Below, in pieces: positions 54,960 through 64,000 of a stretch of DNA of 64,000 nt. Location: assembly GCA_022266195.1 (NCBI GenBank), contig WHVY01000004.1, positions 6,713,501 through 6,777,500 on the forward strand, read 5' to 3'. Each line of letters begins with the position of its first letter. Position 1 is the first letter of the stretch. The position numbers and the translations under genes were made by a program. Source of the stretch: Tetranychus cinnabarinus (Eukaryota > Arthropoda > Arachnida > Trombidiformes > Tetranychidae). Under the pieces are notes generated by a model. The model ran no database searches. It saw only the letters and a program-made list of their open reading frames with translations, and was not told the DNA's origin.

Positions 54960-55357
54960 TTGGGTGTTTTTTATCCTTGACGGTCGTATGTACTAATAAC
55001 TTTTGAGCTAGAGGTCAGATCTTTGATATTTAGTCAGTATAGTTCTCAAAATTGAAGAATATTAAATTCAGAGTCTCAAGGACATTCAAGGTGACTCAGT
55101 TATTTTCTCAAATGTTTCGGTTGATGTTTAAGTGATCGGTCATAACATCAACCGATCTGAAAAAGTTTGAAATTCCAGAATACGATATGCAAAAGTACAT
55201 TAGAGGTCAAATTACTGAATGACCTCGAATGTCCTTGAGGCTCTGAATTTATGGTTTTTCAATTTCAAGAATCATACTGACTAAATATCATAAAGATCTG
55301 ACCTCTAGCTCAAAAGTTATTAGTACATACGACCGTAAAGGATAAAAAAACACCCAG
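54960..55357. mobile_element. 398-bp fold-back MITE with TA target sites
   Basis: The left arm TTGGGTGTTTTTTATCCTTG and onward is matched by the complement of the right arm ending ATAAAAAAACACCCAG. Both arms share GACGGTCGTATGTACTAATA (Cs/Ts aside) and extend about 150-180 bases inward. TA flanks each end (54958-54959 and 55358-55359). There is no coding capacity. The long inverted arms and TA sites suggest a non-autonomous Tc1/mariner-type fold-back element. Its right arm has a relative at 15130-15317. Confidence 0.85.
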
Positions 55358-55359
55358 TA

Positions 55360-56620
55360 AAATATCTACTTTTTTAATTCTGTTTTCGCTAAAAGATTAT
55401 CCTGATTCTTAGACTCCGTGTTTGGCTTTGTTTCTCCGGTGAATTTGCGCTTAAAATTTCGTCCTTCAACGTATGTCTTTTGAATTTGAGAAGAAGAGCC
55501 TTCTGTTCTAGTAAAAGATATGACAATTTCGGATGACGTTTGATCGAATCCAGTCAATGGCAACAAATTTTTTTATATTAATTTATTTTCGCAACTTAAC
55601 AATGACTTTCAGAATCTAAGAAAAATCTCTGGCCTGTTTATTTCTTTGATGCAGCCAGACATGTTGGAGAACTATAATGCTCAAGGTCATTACTGTGACT
55701 CTCTGAAACTAAACGCATCATGATAAAAGATGTAACAAGCGAACTAATCCTGAGGGTTGATGATATAATAATTGAATCGCAGAAAAGGAAGCCGAATTTT
55801 ATAAAGTCCTTTATGATAAACCACTGGACGCATACATCATTAGCAAAGGAGAGGACGGTCAACCATCTTAACCCTTTGAACTTGATGAAACAAATTATCA
55901 AAACTGAATAAATAAGTCTTAGCTAATTTATTTATCGTCTACGAATTATTTCATTCAAACAAACAAAGGTATAATAATTTGATGTTGATGTTTTTTCAAA
56001 ATTATAATATTTGAAAGCAAATGTGATTCATCGTATCATTACGAGCTCGGAATACAAATTTCAACCGACCGTCTATTGGATCGTGGATTGACGATCCAAT
56101 ACAAATCCATGGAAAACTTTGATGCTATAAAAGAGCTCTGTCCGCAGTGAGTGAATCTGGAATCAATCATGTGTAACTCAGACATCCAGACTATATTCTT
56201 TCATGGTTTCAAAGTTTCGGCTGGACTCAGTGTGTAAAACTGTACTGACTTTGTTAGGTTTTTAATCAAAAAGTTAGAGATTCTGAAGACTCTGATTTTG
56301 AAGCTGTAAGTTATAAGTAATCACAGCAATATCTCAAAAAAAACCATTGGTTCTGTACTAATAAAAGCAGTTTAACAAACGTCGAACTCAAAAAATTTTT
56401 CGATTTTCACTCTCTTTTTCTCATTGCATGATTCAACAATTGTTTATAATTATTCGGCAATCTTTGTTCATACAATTACTGTCCAACTTCGTTTTTCTTA
56501 GAACTGGAATCGGTTTTAAATTATTAAGTCTTCTCATCAGATCACCTTGACGAACCTGCCACTTATGGCATTGAAAAGAGGCTTCACCACAAGTTACATC
56601 GGGTTAGATTGTCCCGTTTA
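55360..56620. pseudogene. Transposon-like debris beside the MITE
   Basis: This region is GC-richer than its surroundings. It has a - strand frame of 66 codons (55566-55366) ending just outside the MITE, opposing frames at 55638-55911, and a 9-bp hairpin TTGGATCGT/ACGATCCAA near 56077-56100. No conserved domain is readable. I regard it as probable decayed transposon sequence, without family assignment. Confidence 0.3.
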
Positions 56621-59093
56621 GCTTGATAAATGCATGTATTGTAACCGACAATTGACAATGATGAGGACGAATAAAGGTGAAAAGTATTTCTGTGAAAAAT
56701 GGCTTTTTTGACGCTGTGAAAGTATTGTTGAGTTGAAAATCAATGCCTCAACCCAACGAGAATGATAAATATTTTGCAACAAACTGTATTGGTTATTGCG
56801 TTCAATTGTAACCAAGATGATGAGCGTCATAAAGGTACATTCATTTATGCATGCAATTATCTTCACAGTTCCTGAATTTACCCAGAAAAGAAACTGGTTA
56901 ATTGATGAAACCTCATTGAATCCAATAGTAAAACCTTAATGACATTTTATTGTTTCAAAATTAATTTACTAATCAATATTTTCTCAAAATAAAGGTTGTC
57001 AATTTGAAAGTAAAAAGAGTCGTAATTAACTCAATAAGAAACCATTGATTGAAGCCTTTTTCAAAAACGCTTTCAAGTATTGGCTGCTTCGAATAATTGC
57101 TGATAATAATTTTTCTGTTTTGTTGATTCTCTTTGATTGTTACCTGTTATTTAACAAAAAGATTTATCATTCCTCATTGACTACTTACTTGAACCATTAT
57201 CATTGAACAAGATAAAGATGAACATTTTTTGGCGTCTTTTTTACTCTTTTCATCTTTTCTCATGATTCATGATCAACAATTTTTTTCTTCCTCATAAAAC
57301 AATTTAAATAATTGTTAGGTCCATTCTGGTTTCCCTGGTTATAATCATTGTTAACAAGGTTAACCAGTTTTTTTATTAACCCATAAACAGCAACAACAAT
57401 GAAACGACCAACAAGCTAAAACCATCATTGATAAAAGGCAACAATTAAGCAAGGTCACAATTAATCTATTATTTCACTAATTCTTTATATTAACTGTTAA
57501 ATATTCAAATTAATAGATATTTTAGGCTTCTTGATGATCTGTTGCTCTTGGCGATTGGAACATTCAACCCTAAAATTAGTATCAAATCTTTGCCTTTTCA
57601 TCAAGTCTACGCGCTATGAACCAGGAACCAGTGAAAAGGTTCACTGATTTTGCCTTTTTAGCGTTACACAATTTGCTCATCTTTTCACTTGATTTGTTCA
57701 TTTGTTCATGATCATGTTTAATTCATTTGATTAAACCTTTAGTCAACAAAAAAAACAACAACAATATTGAAGTAATAAGTTGATGTCAGCTCAAGTCAAC
57801 CCGTAATTATCAAGATATTTTCAGCCAGTTTCGTGACAAGTCCAAGACTTTTGTTGTTTCTGTTTATTCGATAGTTAAAGATTCCAATGAAAAATAAATT
57901 TCTTAATGAGCTTCGATTTACAGGCAAGTGATTCGAAGGCGATGAACGAAGAGAAACCTTTTTTTTACCGAAATAAAAGATTGGACAAGTTTGATCTGAT
58001 TGAATCATTAGCCTGAATAGATGTCTCTTGATGAGAGCCAACAATCGAACCATTAAAGAGTTTCGTGATTTTCGACTTTAGACGACAATATTTTTCGTAA
58101 CTTTTAGTGTTGAAATGAATGAGCTTTTTGAGGATAAAATGTTCATTTGAGTTTCACTTGAGGAGTGATCTTTTTATGGACCATCTATCCGTCTCCTTTT
58201 GGATTGCATTACAATCGTTGTCGTTGTCTGATTGAACAGTTTGGTTTGATGCCATTCAATGCCTTTACTGTAAAGTTGAACAATCAATTAACACAAGCCA
58301 AATGTACTCGTCAATAGCACTTGAAAGTAAGGTTACTGTTCAAGTGAACAAATTTTGACTTTCAAAGGTTGTTCTGTGCAATCGTTTTGTTACTTTTTAT
58401 CCTCTTTAGTTAGTCAACTGGATCAGCAAAGCTTAGTTTGCTCGTTCAACAATTAACCAAATTGTAATGAAACAGATACAATTTATGAATTATTGAATGG
58501 GATGACTCTTTTGTCTACACACTTTTAATGGTCAACTATTAAAGTTAAATATTATTAGTTAAGTGGCTAAGTGGATACATTTTAAACATTTACTCAAATG
58601 TAATAAGTGTGTTTATTGATTGATTGGGGAAAATGGTTGAATACAATTAGAGTTAATGGAGCTTTAAAAAAGTGAGAATGACTTTTACATTAAAAATAAA
58701 TGTTGACTGTTTAATGTGAATTGAAATCATTTCACTGTTACTAATGATATTGCCGTTTAATTTGTTGATCATTGAAAGCCTTTTCAGTTTTCAAATATCA
58801 AAATTTTTCCGTCTTTACAATGACTTTTGATATTTTTTGTTGTGTTTAAAGTCAAAAGAACGACTTGAAGTAACACTAAATCATCAACTAAATGGGAACA
58901 ATAAATCTCAACAACAACGATTGTCATTATCATTATAATTTGTACTCATCATCACCATAAACTTTCATCCAACACCAACAATGAACAATGTCACCTCTTT
59001 GATCACAATCATTTTGTCATCATTCGCAATCTCAATTAACCTTCTTTGTATCTCTTTTCATCATCTTAGCAATCGTATATTTGGTTTTTTATT
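56621..59093. other. Intergenic AT-rich stretch
   Basis: No coding exon, RNA gene or repeat structure that I can support. Confidence 0.5.
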
Positions 59094-59615
59094 AGGCCAA
59101 AAGAGGTTCATTTTTCAACCTAAACAAACTACTTTCATCCCATAAAACATATCATACATTAGGACCATTTCACGCAAAAATTTTTCAACTCATCAATATT
59201 TTAATCGTCATCATCATCATCAATGCATAATTGCACTTCCCGTTTTTCATCATCCTCATTAGGTTCATCATCTTCGTCATTTTCATAATCTTCATATTTT
59301 CCTAGTCGAAGTAAAACTTTTCTAGGCCGATAGAGAGCCATTTCTCAACCCAGACAAGTCTCTTTCAACGCATCAAACTTTTCATACGATAGGGTCATTT
59401 CACACAGAAAAAATCGTTTTACTCAGCAATATTTTAATCGTCGTCTTCACAATCTTCATGATCTTCATATTCATAATTTTCAATTCCATCATCACTATCT
59501 TCATCATCATCATAATAATATTTTTCATAATCTGAGTGACTGACTTTTTTAGGCCAACAGAGATTAATTTTTCAACCCAGACAAGACTCTTTCATCCCAT
59601 CAAATGTAGTGTTAT
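59094..59615. repeat. Three-unit tandem repeat, period 227-230 bp
   Basis: Units start at the word AGGCC at 59094, 59324 and 59551. The third is partial. Each has AGGCC, a TTTCAACC-AGACAA block, a CTTTCA-C-CATCAAA block, TTTCACRCA, then CAATATTTTAATCGTC and a CATCATCTTC-rich tail. The tails read on the - strand as Asp/Glu-rich codons ending at a shared TAA. Confidence 0.7.
59201..59341 (-). CDS. 46-codon acidic open frame inside the tandem repeat (speculative)
   Basis: ATG at 59341-59339 opens MALYRPRKVLLRLGKYED, then an Asp/Glu-rich run ending in six Asp before TAA. An in-frame stop lies just upstream, so the ATG is the first. The homologous unit ending at 59434 keeps the same frame and an acidic C-terminus ending EDDD but has ATT in place of ATG. 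The third unit keeps the ATG but is cut short. This may be a decayed duplicated exon or translation of a CAT-rich microsatellite. Confidence 0.2.
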   Translation of the reverse strand: MALYRPRKVLLRLGKYEDYENDEDDEPNEDDEKREVQLCIDDDDDD

Positions 59616-60976
59616 TAAGGCACTTCCTTTGCTTAATAAATGTATTCACACGAAATAATGTCAACTTTTTTATCATTTACTCAATTTGTCATTTTAATTA
59701 ACCTTCACAATCAACCTTTATTCATCATTTGAAGTGTTCATTAGATGATGACATTTATATTTGATTGTGGGTTTAAGTTTTGCTCCTTTTATTATAATTG
59801 TACAAAGATAGATTGAGACATTGAATCGGCATCTTAACCTTAATACATGAAACTGAATAATCATCAGATTGAAACTGTTTTGTTTCAATTGACACTTAAT
59901 CATGATTTGGTTCCATTCAATTGATTAATCAAGAGTTAAATAAAGTGATGATGAGCTGACGATGAAATTGGGTGAAAGGTAAGCAATGCAAAACAAAAAG
60001 CCAACTCTACTGTCAACTTGATCATTTGAATTTTACCAATAATCTGATTATTTTGTTAGCCTAATGAATGTTTCATATCAATTGATAATCAGCTAATTGC
60101 AAGTCAAAAATTGTTTAAAACTTGGATCACTTTTGGGTTAAAAGCATTATCTAGTTAATTTGATTTCCCTTTAAGTATGTAATTATTGCTATAAGAATCG
60201 TTTTTTTATTCAAATGCTAATTATCATGATTAACGTCAATTGCGATTATTGTTATTCAAATGAATGAAACATAAACTTACCAGAATAATCAACAATTAAA
60301 ATTGATTAAAATCATTAGTCTTAAATGTTGCCATCAGAAAATCCATCTCAATTTCAATCATCAAAGATAATCAATATTTTGCTTTCAACTTCAAATACCA
60401 ACATTTACAAAGTTGTTAGTTTATTACAAAATGGATAATTTGATAATCAAACATTTTCTGACCTCTTTTGTTTCTACAATTAAATGCTCGAGTAATTACC
60501 TTTTTGATCAACGCTTTTTATTGACATTCTGTTGGTTCAAATTGTCATTAAAATCAATGTCTGACTGATTTTTTGCTGAAAAATGTTTCCTGAAAATGAA
60601 TTGAAATTCAAAGCATATTTAACGTTCAATTGCTTAACGTTGAAACCTTTTTACACTCTACTTGATTAAAGAGTCAGAATTACTCTTCTTTTGTAAATTA
60701 CTTTCCAATGTGAACCGTTTAGTCTTTAATTGAGATTAATTGCAAGATTGCAAGAATAGTTGATTAATCTGATTAATCTGGTTCCACTTTTTGGTTAACT
60801 TTTATATCAATAGATGGCTCTTTACTTTACAGCTCCATCTGGTGGATAGCATCTGTATGAGGAGCTGTTTTTGTTTGGGTGTTTTTACTTGTCAATTTGA
60901 TATGATTAAGAACTGTATAGAAAGAGGATTTTTTTAACTTTATCGTTATGTGTTTGATAAATTTTTTAATCATACA
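59616..60976. other. Region upstream of the Toll-like gene
   Basis: AT-rich DNA that should hold the promoter and 5' UTR of the Toll-like gene. A TTTACAG acceptor-like site ends near 60830 and could start a leader exon. An ATG at 60948-60950 out of frame with the receptor opens a short upstream frame (about 17 codons) overlapping the start. No clear TATA box was chosen. Confidence 0.4.
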
Positions 60977-61454
60977 ATGCTCACTATTACATTTTTATTA
61001 AATTTTGTTTTGGTTTTTATAAGGTTAACCAATGGTTATAGTACATGTCCACCTATAGAGTTACGTTCATCTTTAACACCTAAACAAACCAAATCGGGAA
61101 CTTTAAATCCATCTTTACTATCAACCAAAACAACTACACCATCAACACTCATCTCCTCTGTATTATATTCATCTCCATCTTCATCTTCTTCTACTACTAG
61201 TGATGGATCCAATGGATCATCTAGTTTACCCAAAATTGTCTGTGATTGTACAACCGAGGTTAGAGAGTCAGCACCATCTTGGGAAATACTGTGCTATCAA
61301 GAACCGGATTATCACTCAGAGGCTACAGTTGATCCTGAAACGGTGCAATACTCAGCCTTACCAATAGCCTTTATTATTAAATATGTTTCCTCCCGTTATA
61401 TTGAGATTAATTGTTATGATAGTTCACCAGAATTTCAACCAGCAATGTTCCAAG
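60977..61454 (+). CDS. Toll-1-like receptor, first recognised coding exon (signal peptide and N-terminal Cys domain)
   Basis: The ATG at 60977 gives MLTITFLLNFVLVFIRL, a signal peptide, then a Ser/Thr/Pro-rich linker (residues 25-85). Next comes an N-terminal Cys domain: CDC at 89-91, ILC near 106, and YIEINC ending at 146. The spacing C-x-C, I-x-C, YI-I-C followed in the next exon by RVINCSLP parallels the N-terminal cap of Drosophila Toll as I recall it. The exon ends CAAG then GTGAGT, phase 1. Toll proteins are type I membrane receptors for Spatzle-type ligands acting in immunity and patterning. Other LRR receptors share similar caps, so this is probable, not certain. Confidence 0.7.
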
Positions 61455-63565
61455 GTGAGTTTAAAAGAAAGAAAGCAAAAATTAAGAAGTTGCTTTAAAT
61501 TGTAATAGTTAACCGTAAAGGAAAAACGAAAAGAAAAAGTGAAAGAATCAAGAAAAGATTCAATTCTATTCATCTTTATTGTGCTTTTGATGTGTGTTGT
61601 AAACTTGTTTACTTGTTAAAAATACGCTTCAAGATTTACCAACCAAAAAATGGATTATTATTAACATTATTATTATCGTCTTTCATTACAAGAGAAATAT
61701 AAAACATATTTTTCCATTCCAATCAGAGATCGATATTTGTTATTTGCCGATAAAAAGGTATAAAACGCCTCAAATAATCAAGTTAGGCCTGACAGACATA
61801 ATGTTAATTACAGCTAATTGCCATTAGACTTGTTAGCTTTCTCCGATTCCCACCGATATCATTTTTCATTTCAATCGAAGGCGTTTTAATCTCACAGACA
61901 TTTGACCCTCTATTAAACTGGAGACATTGAAATACATTGTTGACCAGATGAAACCAGTGAACCAACAGCCTTTCAGCCCAATAAACGCTCATTCATATCC
62001 TGTTAACAGTTAAACATTATTCAACTAACCAAGCGATTTCAATAACTTTAAAAACTTCCCTTTCTTTTCCTGATTCTTTGCTTTCCCTCTTTCCAGCTAC
62101 CTCTTTTGTCCTCTTTCTTTCCCTCTCAACATCACTCTTTCTCATTCTCTTTCTTTTTTTCATTCGCTTGATCACTCTCGCACGGCTATCTTATTTGTTC
62201 AAAGCAACATTTTTTCGGGTCATATTGTTATCGAAGTGACCTTTTCATCGATTGAAAGTATGATTGTGATCAAAATTGCTTTATGCATTACCTTCTTTCA
62301 TTGCTCTCTCTTTTTTTCATTGCTTTTGTCACTTTTTTGTCATACAAAATCATTGTACTTTCAGTGGTCTGTGAATGAACTAACCTTTAAATCATTTTCA
62401 AAAGCTTTTCATTATCTACTCAGTTAATTGTCACAATTAACCATTGATACCATCAACTTCATTTTCATCATTTGTAAACATTTTCCTTTGCTCACAGTTG
62501 TGGTTTTACAAATTTAATTTAATGATGAGCATACAACAAGATTTGCACGCTTCTTCTCCTTTTTTTACTATTATTGTATCACAGTTATAAGTTGAATCCA
62601 CTATTATAATCATCATTAATTTTATCAGAATTTAGAGTCTAATTTTGCTCGTTAACGAGTTACTTAATTAGCGGCAAAAATGTGTACAATTGCAACTATT
62701 TTTACCGTTCAAATGTTACGCTTGTTGATTACCAGATTCTGGTAAAACCTTGTTACATCAGCTTAGGTTAACTTGGATTTCAACGTATGTCGCCAGATTT
62801 AGTTGCTGTCTCTGAAAGTGAATGCAAATTGAAACCAAACAAACAACGATCTCAAAAACTGGTAACAATTTACAAAAAATTGAGAAAATTATTGAACAAT
62901 CTTTAGTGTTGTACTAGTAAACACAAATAGCTGAGCTGTTAATAGTAAACATTAATCAACCAGACAAACTATACTTATTTCAAACTTATTTCAAAGTTAT
63001 GATCCATTAATGGTTTAACAGAGTCTATCCATCATAAGCATAATCATTATCATAGTAATGTTGAACATTTGAGTTTCCTAATGAAGAGGGCAAACCTTTT
63101 TCAACTCATCAATTTTGTTTCATTTTTATCACAACTGTCAATCATTTTTAGGTCAATATTTGAAATTTCAAATGATCATTACAGTTGCAGAAAAGGTTAC
63201 AAATATTGGTTAAAATACATTGCACTACGTCTCAATATTAATGGTTTTACAGAAACCATCTTGAATCATACACAGTCATTAGACTTGTAAACTTGTTTAT
63301 TTTTTACACTCTCAATCTCAGCTTTTTCACCCTTTTTTTTCTTGAGTAAATCTTGAGCTTATTTGTGCAATGAAAACAACGTTTCTCATGATGTATCAAT
63401 TCGTGGGTCTTTTGATTCCCTTCAATTATTTCACTTTGTGCTTCATCATTGATCATTATTTTCTTACTCATCATCATCCTATTTTCATTCCTTCATCTAA
63501 TTCTTATTCTTTATTTCTCATTCTTTCTCTCATTTCCTTTACCTTTTTGTTTTCTGGATGAATAG
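61455..63565 (+). other. Intron 1 of the Toll-like gene (2,111 bp)
   Basis: Donor GTGAGT, acceptor GATGAATAG, phase 1. The acceptor is preceded by a long T/C-rich region from about 63415. Frames inside it have no recognisable content. Confidence 0.75.
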
Positions 63566-64000
63566 GTTTTGGAGTCAATGAAATTGACTCTTTCCGTGTG
63601 ATCAACTGCTCCTTGCCAACAGTGCCTTTCAACCTGATCTTTCATCGGACATCAATAGGATCAAATAAGGATTCAATTTCATCTTCTTCCATCAACAAAC
63701 ACCAAGCAAACCGTGCAATTGGCAATGGTTCACCACAACTTGACACAGGTGGAACAACTTCCAATAAGGTTAAAGGTATTCGATCGTTGGAGTTGAGGCG
63801 TGCGACTCCCATCAAAGTGGATGTTAAACAATTGAAACACCTATTCCATGGTCTTGATCGTTTGGAACAATTGACTCTTGAAAATTACATAATTGCCATT
63901 CCTGCGCCAAGTGAGAAATTAATTTCAAATGTAGCTGCTGGTGGACTTGAAGGAAGGCGAACTGGACGCCGATTTAAACGATCATTTGGATCAAGGCTCA
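63566..64000 (+). CDS. Toll-1-like receptor, second exon (start of leucine-rich repeats), cut by the window edge
   Basis: The first two bases complete a Gly codon. The frame is then open for 144 codons to the last base. It continues the N-terminal cap (FGVNEIDSFRVINCSLPTVP), then a Ser/Asn/Gly-rich insert, then LRR-like sequence with SLELRRA, KHLFHGLDRLEQLTLEN and IIAIPAPSE in L-x-x-L-x-L spacing. A basic run near the edge (RRTGRRFKRS) is unusual for an LRR domain. The TIR domain and membrane segment would lie outside the window. Confidence 0.7.

Noticed and set aside
1..64000. tRNA, rRNA or snRNA genes
   Set aside because: I found no cloverleaf with A and B boxes, and no snRNA or rRNA core words. 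The only tRNA-related sequence is the primer-binding site of the retrotransposon. A covariance-model scan would settle this.

Overview
This is an AT-rich animal genomic window with spliceosomal GT-AG introns, very large introns and a low density of coding exons. A thyrotropin-releasing-hormone-receptor-type neuropeptide GPCR, the N-terminus of a Toll-1-like receptor and an env-bearing Ty3/gypsy (errantivirus-like) element together point to an arthropod. The GPCR belongs to the TRHR / EFLamide receptor branch, reported from some arthropods and annelids but absent from Drosophila, so a chelicerate or non-holometabolous arthropod is my guess. The species cannot be fixed from sequence alone.

Layout. 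From 1 to about 3.4 kb there is non-coding DNA plus two short exon-like blocks on the + strand. From 49,086 down to 5,608, on the - strand, lies one GPCR gene. Three coding exons were joined by exact splice phases: exon 1 at 49086-48519, exon 2 at 46875-46079 and exon 3 at 6231-5608. They predict about 662 residues. Intron 2 is about 39.8 kb, so most of the window is the inside of one intron. That intron contains two decayed DNA-transposon genes (15.6-16.0 kb and 23.5-23.8 kb), a fold-back repeat cluster (15.0-15.5 kb) and an apparently complete LTR retrotransposon (32,608-40,294).

The retrotransposon is the centre of interest. It has two 241-bp LTRs that look identical, a 4-bp ATAT target duplication, a primer-binding site matching tRNA-Gln, and one uninterrupted 2020-residue reading frame. 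That frame runs Gag, protease, reverse transcriptase, RNase H, integrase and then an envelope-like glycoprotein, with no frameshift or stop anywhere. Between the end of the envelope and the 3' LTR, on the opposite strand, is a second gene with its own TATA-like box and poly(A) signal. It encodes a 176-residue protein with a Cys/His cluster and a C-terminal AT-hook/basic tail. This antisense accessory gene is the best candidate here for an undescribed system. It is also transcribed in the same direction as the host GPCR gene.

From 49.1 to 61.0 kb is an intergenic region between the divergent 5' ends of the GPCR gene (-) and the Toll-like gene (+). It holds a 398-bp fold-back MITE with TA target sites, transposon-like debris, a small unidentified open frame near 50.2-50.5 kb, and a 227-230-bp tandem repeat carrying short acidic antisense open frames near 59.1-59.6 kb. 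From 60,977 to the window end are the first two recognised exons of the Toll-like receptor. The second runs off the edge.
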